Shown one piece after another: positions 1-7,272 of a DNA stretch of 9,678 bases. Every line of letters starts with the position of its first letter. The stretch's first letter is position 1. The DNA is from Candidatus Gastranaerophilales bacterium (GTDB lineage: Bacteria; Cyanobacteriota; Vampirovibrionia; Gastranaerophilales; Gastranaerophilaceae), in contig CALURE010000052.1 of assembly GCA_944323095.1 (NCBI GenBank), positions 1-9,678 of the forward strand, read 5' to 3'. A program made the translations under genes and the position numbers. The notes below the pieces were generated by a model. It was not told the DNA's origin. It ran no database searches and was given only the letters and a program-made list of their open reading frames with translations.

Positions 1-1237
1 TTATACCAATTATTTCATTTTCAAAATCAGGACATTTAAAATGAGTATTACCTGAACTGTAAAAGCGGTTTAATGAACTTCTTAGTGATGTGAGCAATTC
101 CTTATCAGAAGTTTCAAATTCAATATAATTTCCGTTATATTTATCGGTTTTATCAAGAGAATATGATAAAACGCGCTTATTCGAAAGATTTCCTTTATCA
201 AGGCTGTATGCAACCTTCCAGTTATCCGATGCAATTTTTACATCCTGTGCACCGCCGTCTTTTAAAAGTTTAAGTGTAGCCATTTTCAAACCTTCACCGT
301 AATTTCCGGCTGCTTTTGCGTCATTTCGTTTTGTGGATTCGCCTATATAAACCGCTTTATCCGGAGTATAAGTTGATTTTCCTTCAATTCTAACCTTGTA
401 TTTTCCTGCTCCTGCCGGTTCGAAATGTAATCTTACACCGTCAAGTGTTTGGCCGTGACCGTCATAAAAATTCTGTAAAAGATCACGTGCAATTTTATCG
501 TTATCCCATTGAACAGAATCCGCATAACTTTCGGAAATATTTGTCGGCTGCGATTTTACAGGTTTAAAATCAACAGATTTCATATGAGTAATTTTTACTT
601 CATCAGACATCGGCAATTCATAAGTAAATCTTCCGTCAGGTGAAATTTCAGGGATTTGTAATTCTCTTATACCAGCACGATTTGAAGTTCCGACAGCAGA
701 TGGCAATGGAATTGCATCATCATAAATTTTCGCCCCGCCTTTACCTGTTACAGGCGGTTGTGCAATATCATAGCCATAGTCGCCTTTTTCTATTTTGTCT
801 TTCAATTCGTTAAAAATCTTATCACGCATATCTTTGGGGGCAATATCACCTTCAAAAATATCTGTTAATTTATCTTTCGCTTTTTGTGCTTCTTCCTGTA
901 ATCTCTTATTTATACCTGAAAGAGTTTCATTATCTTTACTCAGATTTTTAACTTTCTCTTCAGCTTTTGTCAAAGTATTTTTTATGGTTTCGTTGTTATT
1001 TGTAAGCTCCGTAACTTTACCTTTTAAATTACTAATTGTCCATTTGCTGTTTCCGTGCATTACTGCACCGCCAAGAACTGCCGCTGACAGAGCAGTCGCA
1101 AGAAGCATTCCGTTTACTTTGCCTTTTGTATAAGTTTCTTCCTGCTTTTCAGCAGTAGCAGCAAAATCTTGTTCTTTCTCTTTCTTTGCCTGAAAATCAG
1201 GTTTAATTGTTTTTTCACCAATAGGAGCTACGTTCAT
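1..1237 (-). CDS. Membrane-anchored coiled-coil protein with GHKL (Hsp90/MutL-like) ATPase domain, C-terminus cut by window edge
   Basis: An open frame of 412 codons runs without a stop from ATG at 1237 off the left edge. The start has an AAAGG ribosome site 8 nt upstream. Residues 1-40 are charged, about 41-60 form one hydrophobic membrane segment, and about 66-125 look like a coiled coil. The C-terminal part resembles a Bergerat-fold ATPase. The N-box is RDLLQNFYDG (251-260), with N256 and D259 matching Hsp90 N37 and D40 and D252 at the place of the catalytic Glu. A lid-like IGESTK follows (299-303 region), then a G2 box GNYGEGLK (311-318) matching Hsp90 GQFGVGF. The usual DxGxG G1 box is not clear; the best candidate is IEGKST (284-289). 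Known family members bind ATP and change shape (Hsp90, MutL, gyrase B, histidine kinases). Partner and role here are unknown. No phospho-acceptor domain is seen in the visible part. The fold call is fairly safe, the activity is not. Confidence 0.72.
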   Translation of the reverse strand, partial: MNVAPIGEKTIKPDFQAKKEKEQDFAATAEKQEETYTKGKVNGMLLATALSAAVLGGAVMHGNSKWTISNLKGKVTELTNNNETIKNTLTKAEEKVKNLSKDNETLSGINKRLQEEAQKAKDKLTDIFEGDIAPKDMRDKIFNELKDKIEKGDYGYDIAQPPVTGKGGAKIYDDAIPLPSAVGTSNRAGIRELQIPEISPDGRFTYELPMSDEVKITHMKSVDFKPVKSQPTNISESYADSVQWDNDKIARDLLQNFYDGHGQTLDGVRLHFEPAGAGKYKVRIEGKSTYTPDKAVYIGESTKRNDAKAAGNYGEGLKMATLKLLKDGGAQDVKIASDNWKVAYSLDKGNLSNKRVLSYSLDKTDKYNGNYIEFETSDKELLTSLRSSLNRFYSSGNTHFKCPDFENEIIGI

Positions 1238-1318
1238 TTATCTAACCTTTCTTTTTTTTATAAAAACATTAAAATTTAAAAAATTGCCATGTGCACACAA
1301 CATCCTATCCTATGAGAT

Positions 1319-1347
1319 AGTATAACAAGGGTTTCGGGCTTTTTAAA
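1319..1347 (-). promoter_or_regulatory. Promoter of the GHKL-domain gene (extended -10)
   Basis: On the minus strand TTTAAA (1342-1347), a 17-nt spacer and TATACT (1319-1324) are preceded directly by TGT, giving an extended -10 TGTTATACT. Transcription would start near 1312, leaving a 5' leader of about 75 nt before the ATG at 1237. An inverted repeat CTATC/GATAG (1305-1320) covers the start site and the edge of the -10, so it could be an operator. The promoter points away from recJ. Confidence 0.55.
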
Positions 1348-1398
1348 TTTATTTTTACATTTCTTAATGTGAAAAGTGAAACTTCTCTTTTTACCCCG

Positions 1399-1422
1399 AA
1401 AACTTTATGTTATGATTTTATT
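1399..1422 (+). promoter_or_regulatory. recJ promoter with extended -10, giving a leaderless mRNA
   Basis: AAAACTTTATGT (1399-1410) runs into TATGAT (1411-1416), so the -10 is the extended form TGTTATGAT. Six bases separate it from the ATG at 1423, where the transcript itself would start. The -35 is weak (TTTTTA with 17-nt spacing), as is usual for extended -10 promoters. The same 12 bases occur at two other promoters in this window. Confidence 0.55.
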
Positions 1423-3762
1423 ATGACAATGAAAGAGTGGATATTTAACAAATACGACGGGCAGGAAAAATCTTTAGTTAAAAGGCTTTTGCACTCGAGA
1501 GGAATAAAATCAGATGAAGATATTTACGAATTTCTTCACCCGCTTGAAATGAAATTAACTCACCCGAAAGCCTTCACTGATATGGAAAAATGTGTTGAAA
1601 GACTGACAAGTGCAATTGATAACGGAGAAAAAATTGTTATCCACGGAGATTTTGACGCTGACGGTGTTACATCAACTTCTCTGCTTTACAGAACTTTTAA
1701 ATATCTTGGCGCTGACGTAAATTATTTTATCCCTGACAGAGAAAAAGAAGGCCACGGATTTGATACAAAAGCGTTAGTTAAAGTAATGACACAGGTCAAG
1801 CCAAAGGTAATAATTTCCTGCGACTGCGGCATATCTGATGTTGATGCGGTCAACTTTTTAAACAGTTTTAAAATTGATGTTATTATAACGGATCACCACG
1901 AAGCACCCGAAATTCTGCCAAAAGCCTACGGAATTATTAACCCTAAAGCACCGGATTCACTCGACGAAAATTTGACGGCAAAACAAATCGAAAGCCTTAC
2001 ATCTTTAGCAGGTGTCGGGGTTGCTTTTAAGGTTGCTCAAGGTCTGCTTGAAAAATATAACAAACTTGAATTTATATCAGAAATTCTACCCTATGCTGCT
2101 GTCGGAACCGTTGCAGATTTAGTTCCGCTCATTGGAGAAAACAGATATTATGTAACAAAAGGTCTTGAACTTATCTCTAACGGAAAACATTACGGGCTTT
2201 CAAGGCTTCTTGAAAGTGCCGGATACAAAGGCCAGATTACATCGGAACAAATTGCATTTGGGATAGCTCCCCGCATAAATGCATCCGGCCGTCTTGATAC
2301 TGTCGATGCAGCCTTGAAAGTTCTGATTTCTGACAACAAACAGGAAATTGAGATGGCTGTTCAGTCTCTCAACGAGTTTAATAAAGTACGTCAGGAATTA
2401 TGCCAGAATATTTTTGCCGAAGCCGACGAAATGGTGAAAAAAGAAGGAAACAGAAATCCTGCAATTGTTCTTTTTAATAAAGAATGGCACATAGGAATTA
2501 TCGGCATTGTTGCCTCAATGCTTGTTGAAAAATACTATAAACCGACATTTTTAATGACTTACTCTGATGAAACAAAACAATTCAGATGTTCTGCCAGAAG
2601 CGTTAAGGGGATTAACCTATATGACACAATATCAATGAATTCAGAACTCTTTGACGGCTTTGGCGGACACGAAATGGCGGCAGGCCTTTCGTTCAGTGAA
2701 GAGAAAGCGTCATTTGAAGAAGTTAAATCAGCTCTTTGCAAAACCGTTAAAGAAATGTCGCAGGGAAAAGATTTAAAACCATTTATCAATATTGATTTAG
2801 AACTTATGCCCGATGATATTACGGTAGATCTTGTTGAGCAGATTTCGCAGCTTGAACCTTTCGGACAAAATAACCCGAGCCCTGTTTTTGCAATAAAAAA
2901 TCTTAAAATTAAAGAAAAACGATTAATGGGTGAAAATAAAAATCACCTGCGTTTAACCTGTCAGGCAGGAACTTCGGAATTTAACTGTATACGCTGGAAA
3001 GACGGTGATATTTCACTTGTAAAAGGCGACACGCTTGATTTAGCATTTCATCCGCAGAAAAATGAATATAACGGCGTTACAAGCGTTCAGCTGATTATTG
3101 ATGATATTCACTCGGAATATTTGAAAGAGGAAGAAAATCTCCCAAAACAAAAACTCTATGATCACCGCAAAAAAACAGATATTTTGCCGCAGGTAAATGA
3201 TTATGTTAAAAACTCCAGACAAAATATACTTATTTTTGCAGAAAGCAAACCTGTTCTTGATAAACTCAAACCTTTTGAAGCACTGTTTGCAAGAACAATT
3301 ACACGCGACAGCCTCAGGCCTTGTGATTCTTTGATGTTCTTTGATTATCCGGCTGACAGAGAGACATTTGACAGAATACTCAATCAGACAACCCCGCTTT
3401 CCATTCATTTTATGAACTATGATTTGAAAGATATGGATGAAGAAGAATTTTTGAAAACCGTCTGCGGAATGCTTAAGTTTGCCTGCCACAATAACGGCGG
3501 GAAAGTTGAACTCCGCCGCTGTGCAAGTTTTCTCGGCAAATCCTATCAGGTATTTGAGTTATTATTCTCAATATTTGATGATATAGGATTAATTAAAATA
3601 AAAGAACGTACAAAAGATTATTTTGTAATTGATTACAATCCAAATGCGGAAATTTCAAAAGTACTGCATTCGCCAAAATATTCACTCCTCACAGATATGA
3701 TTGACGAATGCGGAGAATTCCAGAAATCATTGCTGGAAGATGATGTATATACACTAATTTAA
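1423..3762 (+). CDS. recJ: Single-stranded-DNA-specific 5'-3' exonuclease RecJ
   Basis: RecJ degrades single-stranded DNA 5' to 3' in recombination and mismatch or excision repair, in the cytoplasm. From ATG 1423 the protein has 779 residues. DHH-family motifs are intact: HGDFDADG (74-81), CDCG (133-136), ITDHHE (155-160), GTVADLVPL (228-236) and GRLDT (289-293). The DHHA1 motif GGHEMAAG is at 414-421. An OB-fold-like region follows (about 455-565). A further ~200 residues resemble the extra C-terminal domain of Firmicutes-type long RecJ, which explains a length near 780 instead of about 570. A GTG at 1369 in frame would add 18 residues, but those codons contain the -10 box and have no ribosome site. 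The ATG at 1423 also has no Shine-Dalgarno sequence, which fits a leaderless message; ATG 1429 is the next choice. rfbA follows after 24 nt, so the two are probably co-transcribed. Confidence 0.96.
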   Translation: MTMKEWIFNKYDGQEKSLVKRLLHSRGIKSDEDIYEFLHPLEMKLTHPKAFTDMEKCVERLTSAIDNGEKIVIHGDFDADGVTSTSLLYRTFKYLGADVNYFIPDREKEGHGFDTKALVKVMTQVKPKVIISCDCGISDVDAVNFLNSFKIDVIITDHHEAPEILPKAYGIINPKAPDSLDENLTAKQIESLTSLAGVGVAFKVAQGLLEKYNKLEFISEILPYAAVGTVADLVPLIGENRYYVTKGLELISNGKHYGLSRLLESAGYKGQITSEQIAFGIAPRINASGRLDTVDAALKVLISDNKQEIEMAVQSLNEFNKVRQELCQNIFAEADEMVKKEGNRNPAIVLFNKEWHIGIIGIVASMLVEKYYKPTFLMTYSDETKQFRCSARSVKGINLYDTISMNSELFDGFGGHEMAAGLSFSEEKASFEEVKSALCKTVKEMSQGKDLKPFINIDLELMPDDITVDLVEQISQLEPFGQNNPSPVFAIKNLKIKEKRLMGENKNHLRLTCQAGTSEFNCIRWKDGDISLVKGDTLDLAFHPQKNEYNGVTSVQLIIDDIHSEYLKEEENLPKQKLYDHRKKTDILPQVNDYVKNSRQNILIFAESKPVLDKLKPFEALFARTITRDSLRPCDSLMFFDYPADRETFDRILNQTTPLSIHFMNYDLKDMDEEEFLKTVCGMLKFACHNNGGKVELRRCASFLGKSYQVFELLFSIFDDIGLIKIKERTKDYFVIDYNPNAEISKVLHSPKYSLLTDMIDECGEFQKSLLEDDVYTLI

Positions 3763-3786
3763 AATTTTATTAAAAAAGGAGAGTAT

Positions 3787-4665
3787 ATGAAAGGTATAGT
3801 ATTAGCAGGCGGTTCAGGAACAAGATTGCACCCGAGCACTATTGCGGTTTCAAAACAGCTTTTGCCGATTTATGACAAACCCATGATTTACCACCCGATT
3901 TCGGTTTTGATGCTTGCGGGAATCAGAGATATTCTTATTATTTCAACTCCTGTTGATTTGCCCAATTTTAAAAGACTTCTCGGCGACGGCAGTCAATTCG
4001 GAGTAAAATTTTCCTATAAAGAACAGCCGTCGCCTGACGGGCTTGCACAGGCTTTTATTCTGGGAAAGGAATTTATCGGAAATGACTGTGCTTGTTTAAT
4101 TCTCGGTGATAATATCTTTTACGGCGGCGGATTTTCCGGGAAATTGAAAAATGTCGTAAAAAATATTGAAAATAATGGCGGAGCAACAGTTTTCGGATAT
4201 CCTGTAAAAGATCCGCAAAGATTTGGGGTAGTTGAATTTGATGGTGACGGTAAGGTGCTTTCTATCGAAGAAAAACCGAAAAATCCGAAATCTAATTATG
4301 CGGTTACAGGGTTGTATTTTTACGACAACAAAGTCGTTGAGTATGCAAAAAGTTTAAAACCTTCTGCCCGTGGAGAATTTGAAATTACTGATTTGAACAA
4401 TATTTATCTCAGGAAAAATCAGTTAAATGTTGAACTTCTCGGACGCGGTTTCGCATGGCTTGATACAGGAACCCATCAATCGCTTTTGCAGGCAGGCCAG
4501 TTTGTAAGAACTGTTGAAGAAAATCAGGGCATAAAAATTGCCTGCCTTGAAGAAGTAGCTTATCGCATGGGTTTTGTAACAAAAGAAGATTTGCAAAAAA
4601 CTCTTGAAAATTACAATAACAACGAATATTTCAACTATGTAAAAGATATGCTTAACAGGTTGTAA
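3787..4665 (+). CDS. rfbA: Glucose-1-phosphate thymidylyltransferase RfbA/RmlA
   Basis: The enzyme joins glucose-1-phosphate and dTTP to give dTDP-glucose and pyrophosphate, the first step to dTDP-L-rhamnose and related sugars for surface polysaccharide. It has 292 residues, the normal length. Visible are the nucleotide-binding signature LAGGSGTRLHP (6-16), SKQLLPIYDKPMIYHP (22-37), EQPSPDGLAQA (79-89), the metal-binding LGDN (106-109), EEKP (161-164) and WLDTGTH (224-230). These are those of RmlA and not of GalU. The start has AAGGAG just upstream. It lies 24 nt behind recJ with no terminator between, so it is likely read from the recJ promoter. The rfbB, rfbC and rfbD genes of the pathway are not in this window. 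Confidence 0.96.
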   Translation: MKGIVLAGGSGTRLHPSTIAVSKQLLPIYDKPMIYHPISVLMLAGIRDILIISTPVDLPNFKRLLGDGSQFGVKFSYKEQPSPDGLAQAFILGKEFIGNDCACLILGDNIFYGGGFSGKLKNVVKNIENNGGATVFGYPVKDPQRFGVVEFDGDGKVLSIEEKPKNPKSNYAVTGLYFYDNKVVEYAKSLKPSARGEFEITDLNNIYLRKNQLNVELLGRGFAWLDTGTHQSLLQAGQFVRTVEENQGIKIACLEEVAYRMGFVTKEDLQKTLENYNNNEYFNYVKDMLNRL

Positions 4666-4688
4666 GATTTTTTATTTTCACCTATAAT
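4660..4688 (+). promoter_or_regulatory. Promoter of glyA, overlapping the end of rfbA
   Basis: TTGTAA (4660-4665), a 17-nt spacer and a perfect TATAAT (4683-4688) form a sigma-70 type promoter. The -35 contains the TAA stop codon of rfbA. Transcription would start about 4695, some 30 nt before the preferred glyA start. glyA therefore need not depend on the recJ-rfbA transcript. Confidence 0.55.
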
Positions 4689-4723
4689 TACTCTGGAGAT
4701 ACAGGGAAATGTGTGAGGTGAGC

Positions 4724-5974
4724 ATGAATATAGAACATATTAAAAAAGTTGATCCTGTTGTAGCAGAGCAGATAGAAAAAGAATTTGAACGTCAGCAAAA
4801 TACAATAGAACTTATAGCAAGTGAAAATATAACATCGGAAGCTGTAATGGAAGCATGTGGCAGTGTTCTGACAAATAAATACGCAGAAGGCAAACCGCAT
4901 AAACGTTTTTATAACGGGTGCGACCATGTTGATGTTATAGAAGAAATTGCGCAAAAAAGAGCATGCGAGCTTTTTCACATGGATCATGCAAATGTTCAGC
5001 CCCACAGCGGAGCACAGGCAAATATGGCTGTATTTATGGCTGTTTTAAAACCGGGTGACAAAGTTCTCGGTATGGATTTGTCAAACGGCGGACACCTTTC
5101 TCACGGTTCACCCGTTAACTTTTCAGGATTGTATTTTGATGTAAAAAGCTACGGTGTTGATGAGTATGGAAATATTGATTACGAAAATGTCCGCAAAATG
5201 GCGCTTGAACATAAGCCAAAACTTATAATCTGCGGGGCAAGCAATTATTCTAAAATTATTGATTTTAAAAAGTTTAGAGAAATTGCAGATGAAGTTGGAG
5301 CATATTTGCTGGCAGATATCGCACATATTGCAGGGCTTGTGGCAGCCGGTCTGCACCCATCGCCTGCAGGTTATGCACAGTTTGTAACAACAACAACGCA
5401 TAAATCTTTAAGAGGCCCAAGAGGCGGGATTACTATGTGCGATGAAGAATTCGCGCAGATTATTGACAAGGCTGTTTTCCCGGGAATGCAAGGCGGACCT
5501 CTTGAACATATTATTGCAGGGAAAGCTGTTGCACTTCTTGAAGCTTCAAAACCTGAATTTAAAGCTTATGCGGAACAGATTTTGAAAAACGCAAAAGCTT
5601 TAGCACAGGGCTTGATGGATGAGGGCATGGATATTGTTGGCGGAATGACCGAAAATCATTTGATGACGCTTGATTTAAGAAAAACAGGCAAGACAGGAAA
5701 AGATATGGCCAATGTTCTTGAACGTGTCGGAATTACCGCAAACAAAAACACAGTGCCGGATGATCCGCAGAGTCCCTTTGTTACAAGCGGTATAAGATTA
5801 GGTGTTCCTGCTGTTACAACAAGAGGCTTTAAAGAAGATGATATGACGGAAGTCGCAAAAATTATTGCATCTGCAATATTTTCGTCAGATAATGAATTGG
5901 GTTTGCATAATTTAAGAGAACGTTCTCTTAAATTATGTAAAAAATATCCGATTTACATGAGGATAGGAGGATAA
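4724..5974 (+). CDS. glyA: Serine hydroxymethyltransferase
   Basis: This PLP enzyme interconverts serine plus tetrahydrofolate with glycine plus 5,10-methylene-tetrahydrofolate, the main source of one-carbon units. The 416-residue length is typical. Recognisable are IELIASEN (28-35), NKYAEGKP (51-58), HSGAQAN (94-100), the cofactor site ADIAHIAGLVAAG (197-209) and TTTTHKSLRGPRGG (222-235), whose K227 is the PLP-binding lysine. GMQGGP is at 254-259 and SGIRLG at 355-360. The start at 4724 is preferred because GAGGTGA lies 5 nt upstream and the protein then begins like other GlyA proteins (MNIEHIKKVDP). An in-frame ATG at 4709, with GGAG 10 nt upstream, would add five residues. It has its own promoter at the end of rfbA and appears to end at a weak hairpin. 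Confidence 0.97.
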   Translation: MNIEHIKKVDPVVAEQIEKEFERQQNTIELIASENITSEAVMEACGSVLTNKYAEGKPHKRFYNGCDHVDVIEEIAQKRACELFHMDHANVQPHSGAQANMAVFMAVLKPGDKVLGMDLSNGGHLSHGSPVNFSGLYFDVKSYGVDEYGNIDYENVRKMALEHKPKLIICGASNYSKIIDFKKFREIADEVGAYLLADIAHIAGLVAAGLHPSPAGYAQFVTTTTHKSLRGPRGGITMCDEEFAQIIDKAVFPGMQGGPLEHIIAGKAVALLEASKPEFKAYAEQILKNAKALAQGLMDEGMDIVGGMTENHLMTLDLRKTGKTGKDMANVLERVGITANKNTVPDDPQSPFVTSGIRLGVPAVTTRGFKEDDMTEVAKIIASAIFSSDNELGLHNLRERSLKLCKKYPIYMRIGG

Positions 5975-5980
5975 GAAGAT

Positions 5981-6025
5981 AGGAAGATAAGTCAATATCA
6001 GAAAGTAATTGCTTCCTGTTTTTTG
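5981..6025 (+). terminator. Possible weak terminator after glyA
   Basis: AGGAAG (5981-5986) can pair with CTTCCT (6012-6017), followed by GTTTTTTG. The stem is only 6 bp and the loop is 25 nt, so termination is uncertain. Without it glyA and the WecA-like gene 79 nt downstream would be one transcript. Confidence 0.3.
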
Positions 6026-6053
6026 TATTTCTAATTAAAAAGGATTAATCCAA

Positions 6054-7085
6054 ATGCTTATAAAACTTACACATGCACATATAATCGGAACGGTAATTGC
6101 ATATCTTATAGGGGTATGTCTTGTACCTCTTGTAATCAGTTTTTCTAAAAAAGAGGGGCTTGTTGATGTCCCGAATGAAAGGAAAATTCATACCAAACCG
6201 ATATCAAGAATAGGCGGAGTTGCTATCTGGGCAAGTACGATGCTGACTTTTTTGTGTCTTGTGTTTATGAGTTATTACCCTTCCGGAAATCTTTTGTCAG
6301 GGATTTTGCTCGGCGGTTCTTTAATGTTTCTTCTGGGACTTGTCGATGATATTTATAATCTTGATGCAAAATTTAAATTATTTTTACAGATTTCTATTGC
6401 AACACTTGTTTATCTTCTTGGAATTCAGATAAACAATGTTCCATTTATCGGAAATATCGGAATATTTTCTTATCCGATAACTCTTTTGTGGATTGTCGGG
6501 ATTTCAAATGCATTTAATTTCATTGACGGAGTTGACGGACTTGCAGGTTCTGTTGTTACGGTTAATGCTGTTACACTTGCAATTATTGCGGTTGCCATGA
6601 CACCGCCCAACCATATCAGCGCACTTATTGGATTTATTCTTGCAGGTTCAATGCTTGCATTTTTAACATACAACTTTAACCCTGCAAAAATCTTTATGGG
6701 TGACAGCGGGGCGCTGTTTTCCGGATTTCTTCTTGCAACAATTTCCATAACAGGTGTTATGAAGGCTGCAACGCTTGCAATATTGCTTCCTTTTCTGGTT
6801 CTTGCTGTTCCTATTATGGATATTACATTTTCTTCTCTTAGAAGAATTGCAAAAGGCAAATCTCCCTTTGTTGCCGACGCAGAACATATTCATCATAAAC
6901 TGTTACACGCAGGATTTTCCCAGAAAAAAACCGTAATGATTTTGACATCCGTTGCAATTATTGCCGGCGCAATAGCGTCATTGTTTATGGGTTCTGCAAC
7001 CATAAAACATTATTTCATATACATAGTAGCGATAGTTATTATCATGTTGTTACTAAACTTCATCAAGGTATTGACAAAAAAATAA
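6054..7085 (+). CDS. Polyprenyl-phosphate sugar-1-phosphate transferase, WecA/TagO type
   Basis: It belongs to glycosyltransferase family 4 (MraY/WecA). These integral membrane enzymes move a UDP-sugar phosphate, usually GlcNAc-1-phosphate, to undecaprenyl phosphate and start a surface polysaccharide. The 343 residues contain about ten hydrophobic segments. Family motifs are DVPNERKIHTKPISRIGG (38-55), LVDD (96-99, the Mg-binding aspartate pair), NFIDGVDGLA (155-164), NPAKIFMGDSGALF (209-222) and HIHHKLL (278-284). The histidine motif and IHTKPISRIGG separate it from MraY of peptidoglycan synthesis. The sugar cannot be told from sequence. AGGA lies 9 nt before the ATG. Together with rfbA it suggests a cell-envelope polysaccharide pathway. 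The last codons contain the -35 of the next gene's promoter. Confidence 0.93.
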   Translation: MLIKLTHAHIIGTVIAYLIGVCLVPLVISFSKKEGLVDVPNERKIHTKPISRIGGVAIWASTMLTFLCLVFMSYYPSGNLLSGILLGGSLMFLLGLVDDIYNLDAKFKLFLQISIATLVYLLGIQINNVPFIGNIGIFSYPITLLWIVGISNAFNFIDGVDGLAGSVVTVNAVTLAIIAVAMTPPNHISALIGFILAGSMLAFLTYNFNPAKIFMGDSGALFSGFLLATISITGVMKAATLAILLPFLVLAVPIMDITFSSLRRIAKGKSPFVADAEHIHHKLLHAGFSQKKTVMILTSVAIIAGAIASLFMGSATIKHYFIYIVAIVIIMLLLNFIKVLTKK

Positions 7086-7099
7086 TTATGTGTTATCAT
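7071..7099 (+). promoter_or_regulatory. Strong promoter for the gene at 7273, inside the end of the WecA-like gene
   Basis: A perfect TTGACA (7071-7076), a 17-nt spacer and TATCAT (7094-7099) are joined by an extended -10 TGT (7091-7093). This is the closest to consensus in the window. Transcription would start about 7105, leaving a leader of about 165 nt before the ATG at 7273. The -35 lies in the last coding triplets of the upstream gene. Confidence 0.7.
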
Positions 7100-7104
7100 A
7101 CCGC

Positions 7105-7272
7105 ATGGATTTAATTACTCAGTTTTGAGCGATGTCGTTTTCACGGGATAAAAGTTCAAAATATTTAAGTGTAAATCTGCCATATATGTATTCTGAAAGT
7201 TGAGAAAGTAAATAGCTCAGCTAAAGACGAGGATACTATTACGTGTATTAGTTAAGTAAAGGTTTATTAGCT
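7105..7272 (+). promoter_or_regulatory. Long 5' leader with short ORFs and inverted repeats
   Basis: The leader is unusually long for this compact window. It begins with a seven-codon frame (7105-7128, MDLITQF) whose ATG sits at the predicted transcription start. A second short frame follows (7132-7203, 23 residues, starts MSFSRDKSSKYL) without a good ribosome site. Inverted repeats are CTCA/TGAG (7118-7129), TAGC/GCTA (7213-7223) and a dyad ACTATTAC/GTATTAGT with one mismatch (7235-7252). ATAGCT at 7212-7217 is complementary to AGCTAT at 7269-7274, which includes the first bases of the start codon. I do not recognise a known riboswitch class. Whether the short frames are translated is unknown. 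Confidence 0.4.

Noticed and set aside
795..1133. Plus-strand open frame of 112 codons
   Set aside because: It lies wholly opposite the GHKL-domain gene, has no ribosome site and encodes a low-complexity hydrophobic shadow.
1369..1422. GTG start of recJ adding 18 residues
   Set aside because: These codons contain the AAAACTTTATGT/TATGAT promoter motif, have no ribosome site, and the RecJ-like sequence begins after the ATG at 1423.
2559..3489. Two minus-strand open frames inside recJ
   Set aside because: Both are antisense shadows of a well-supported gene, with no recognisable motif and no start signals.
5964..5990. Purine-rich GATAGGA/GATAAGA repeats at the end of glyA
   Set aside because: The units are short, imperfect and run into the stop codon; simple-sequence drift is enough to explain them.
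6009..6037. TTGCTT - 17 nt - TAATTA as a promoter for the WecA-like gene
   Set aside because: The predicted start would fall at about 6044, on or after the AGGA ribosome site, so the message would lose it; both boxes are also weak.
6470..6896. Two minus-strand open frames inside the WecA-like gene
   Set aside because: They are antisense to conserved transferase motifs and show no independent support.
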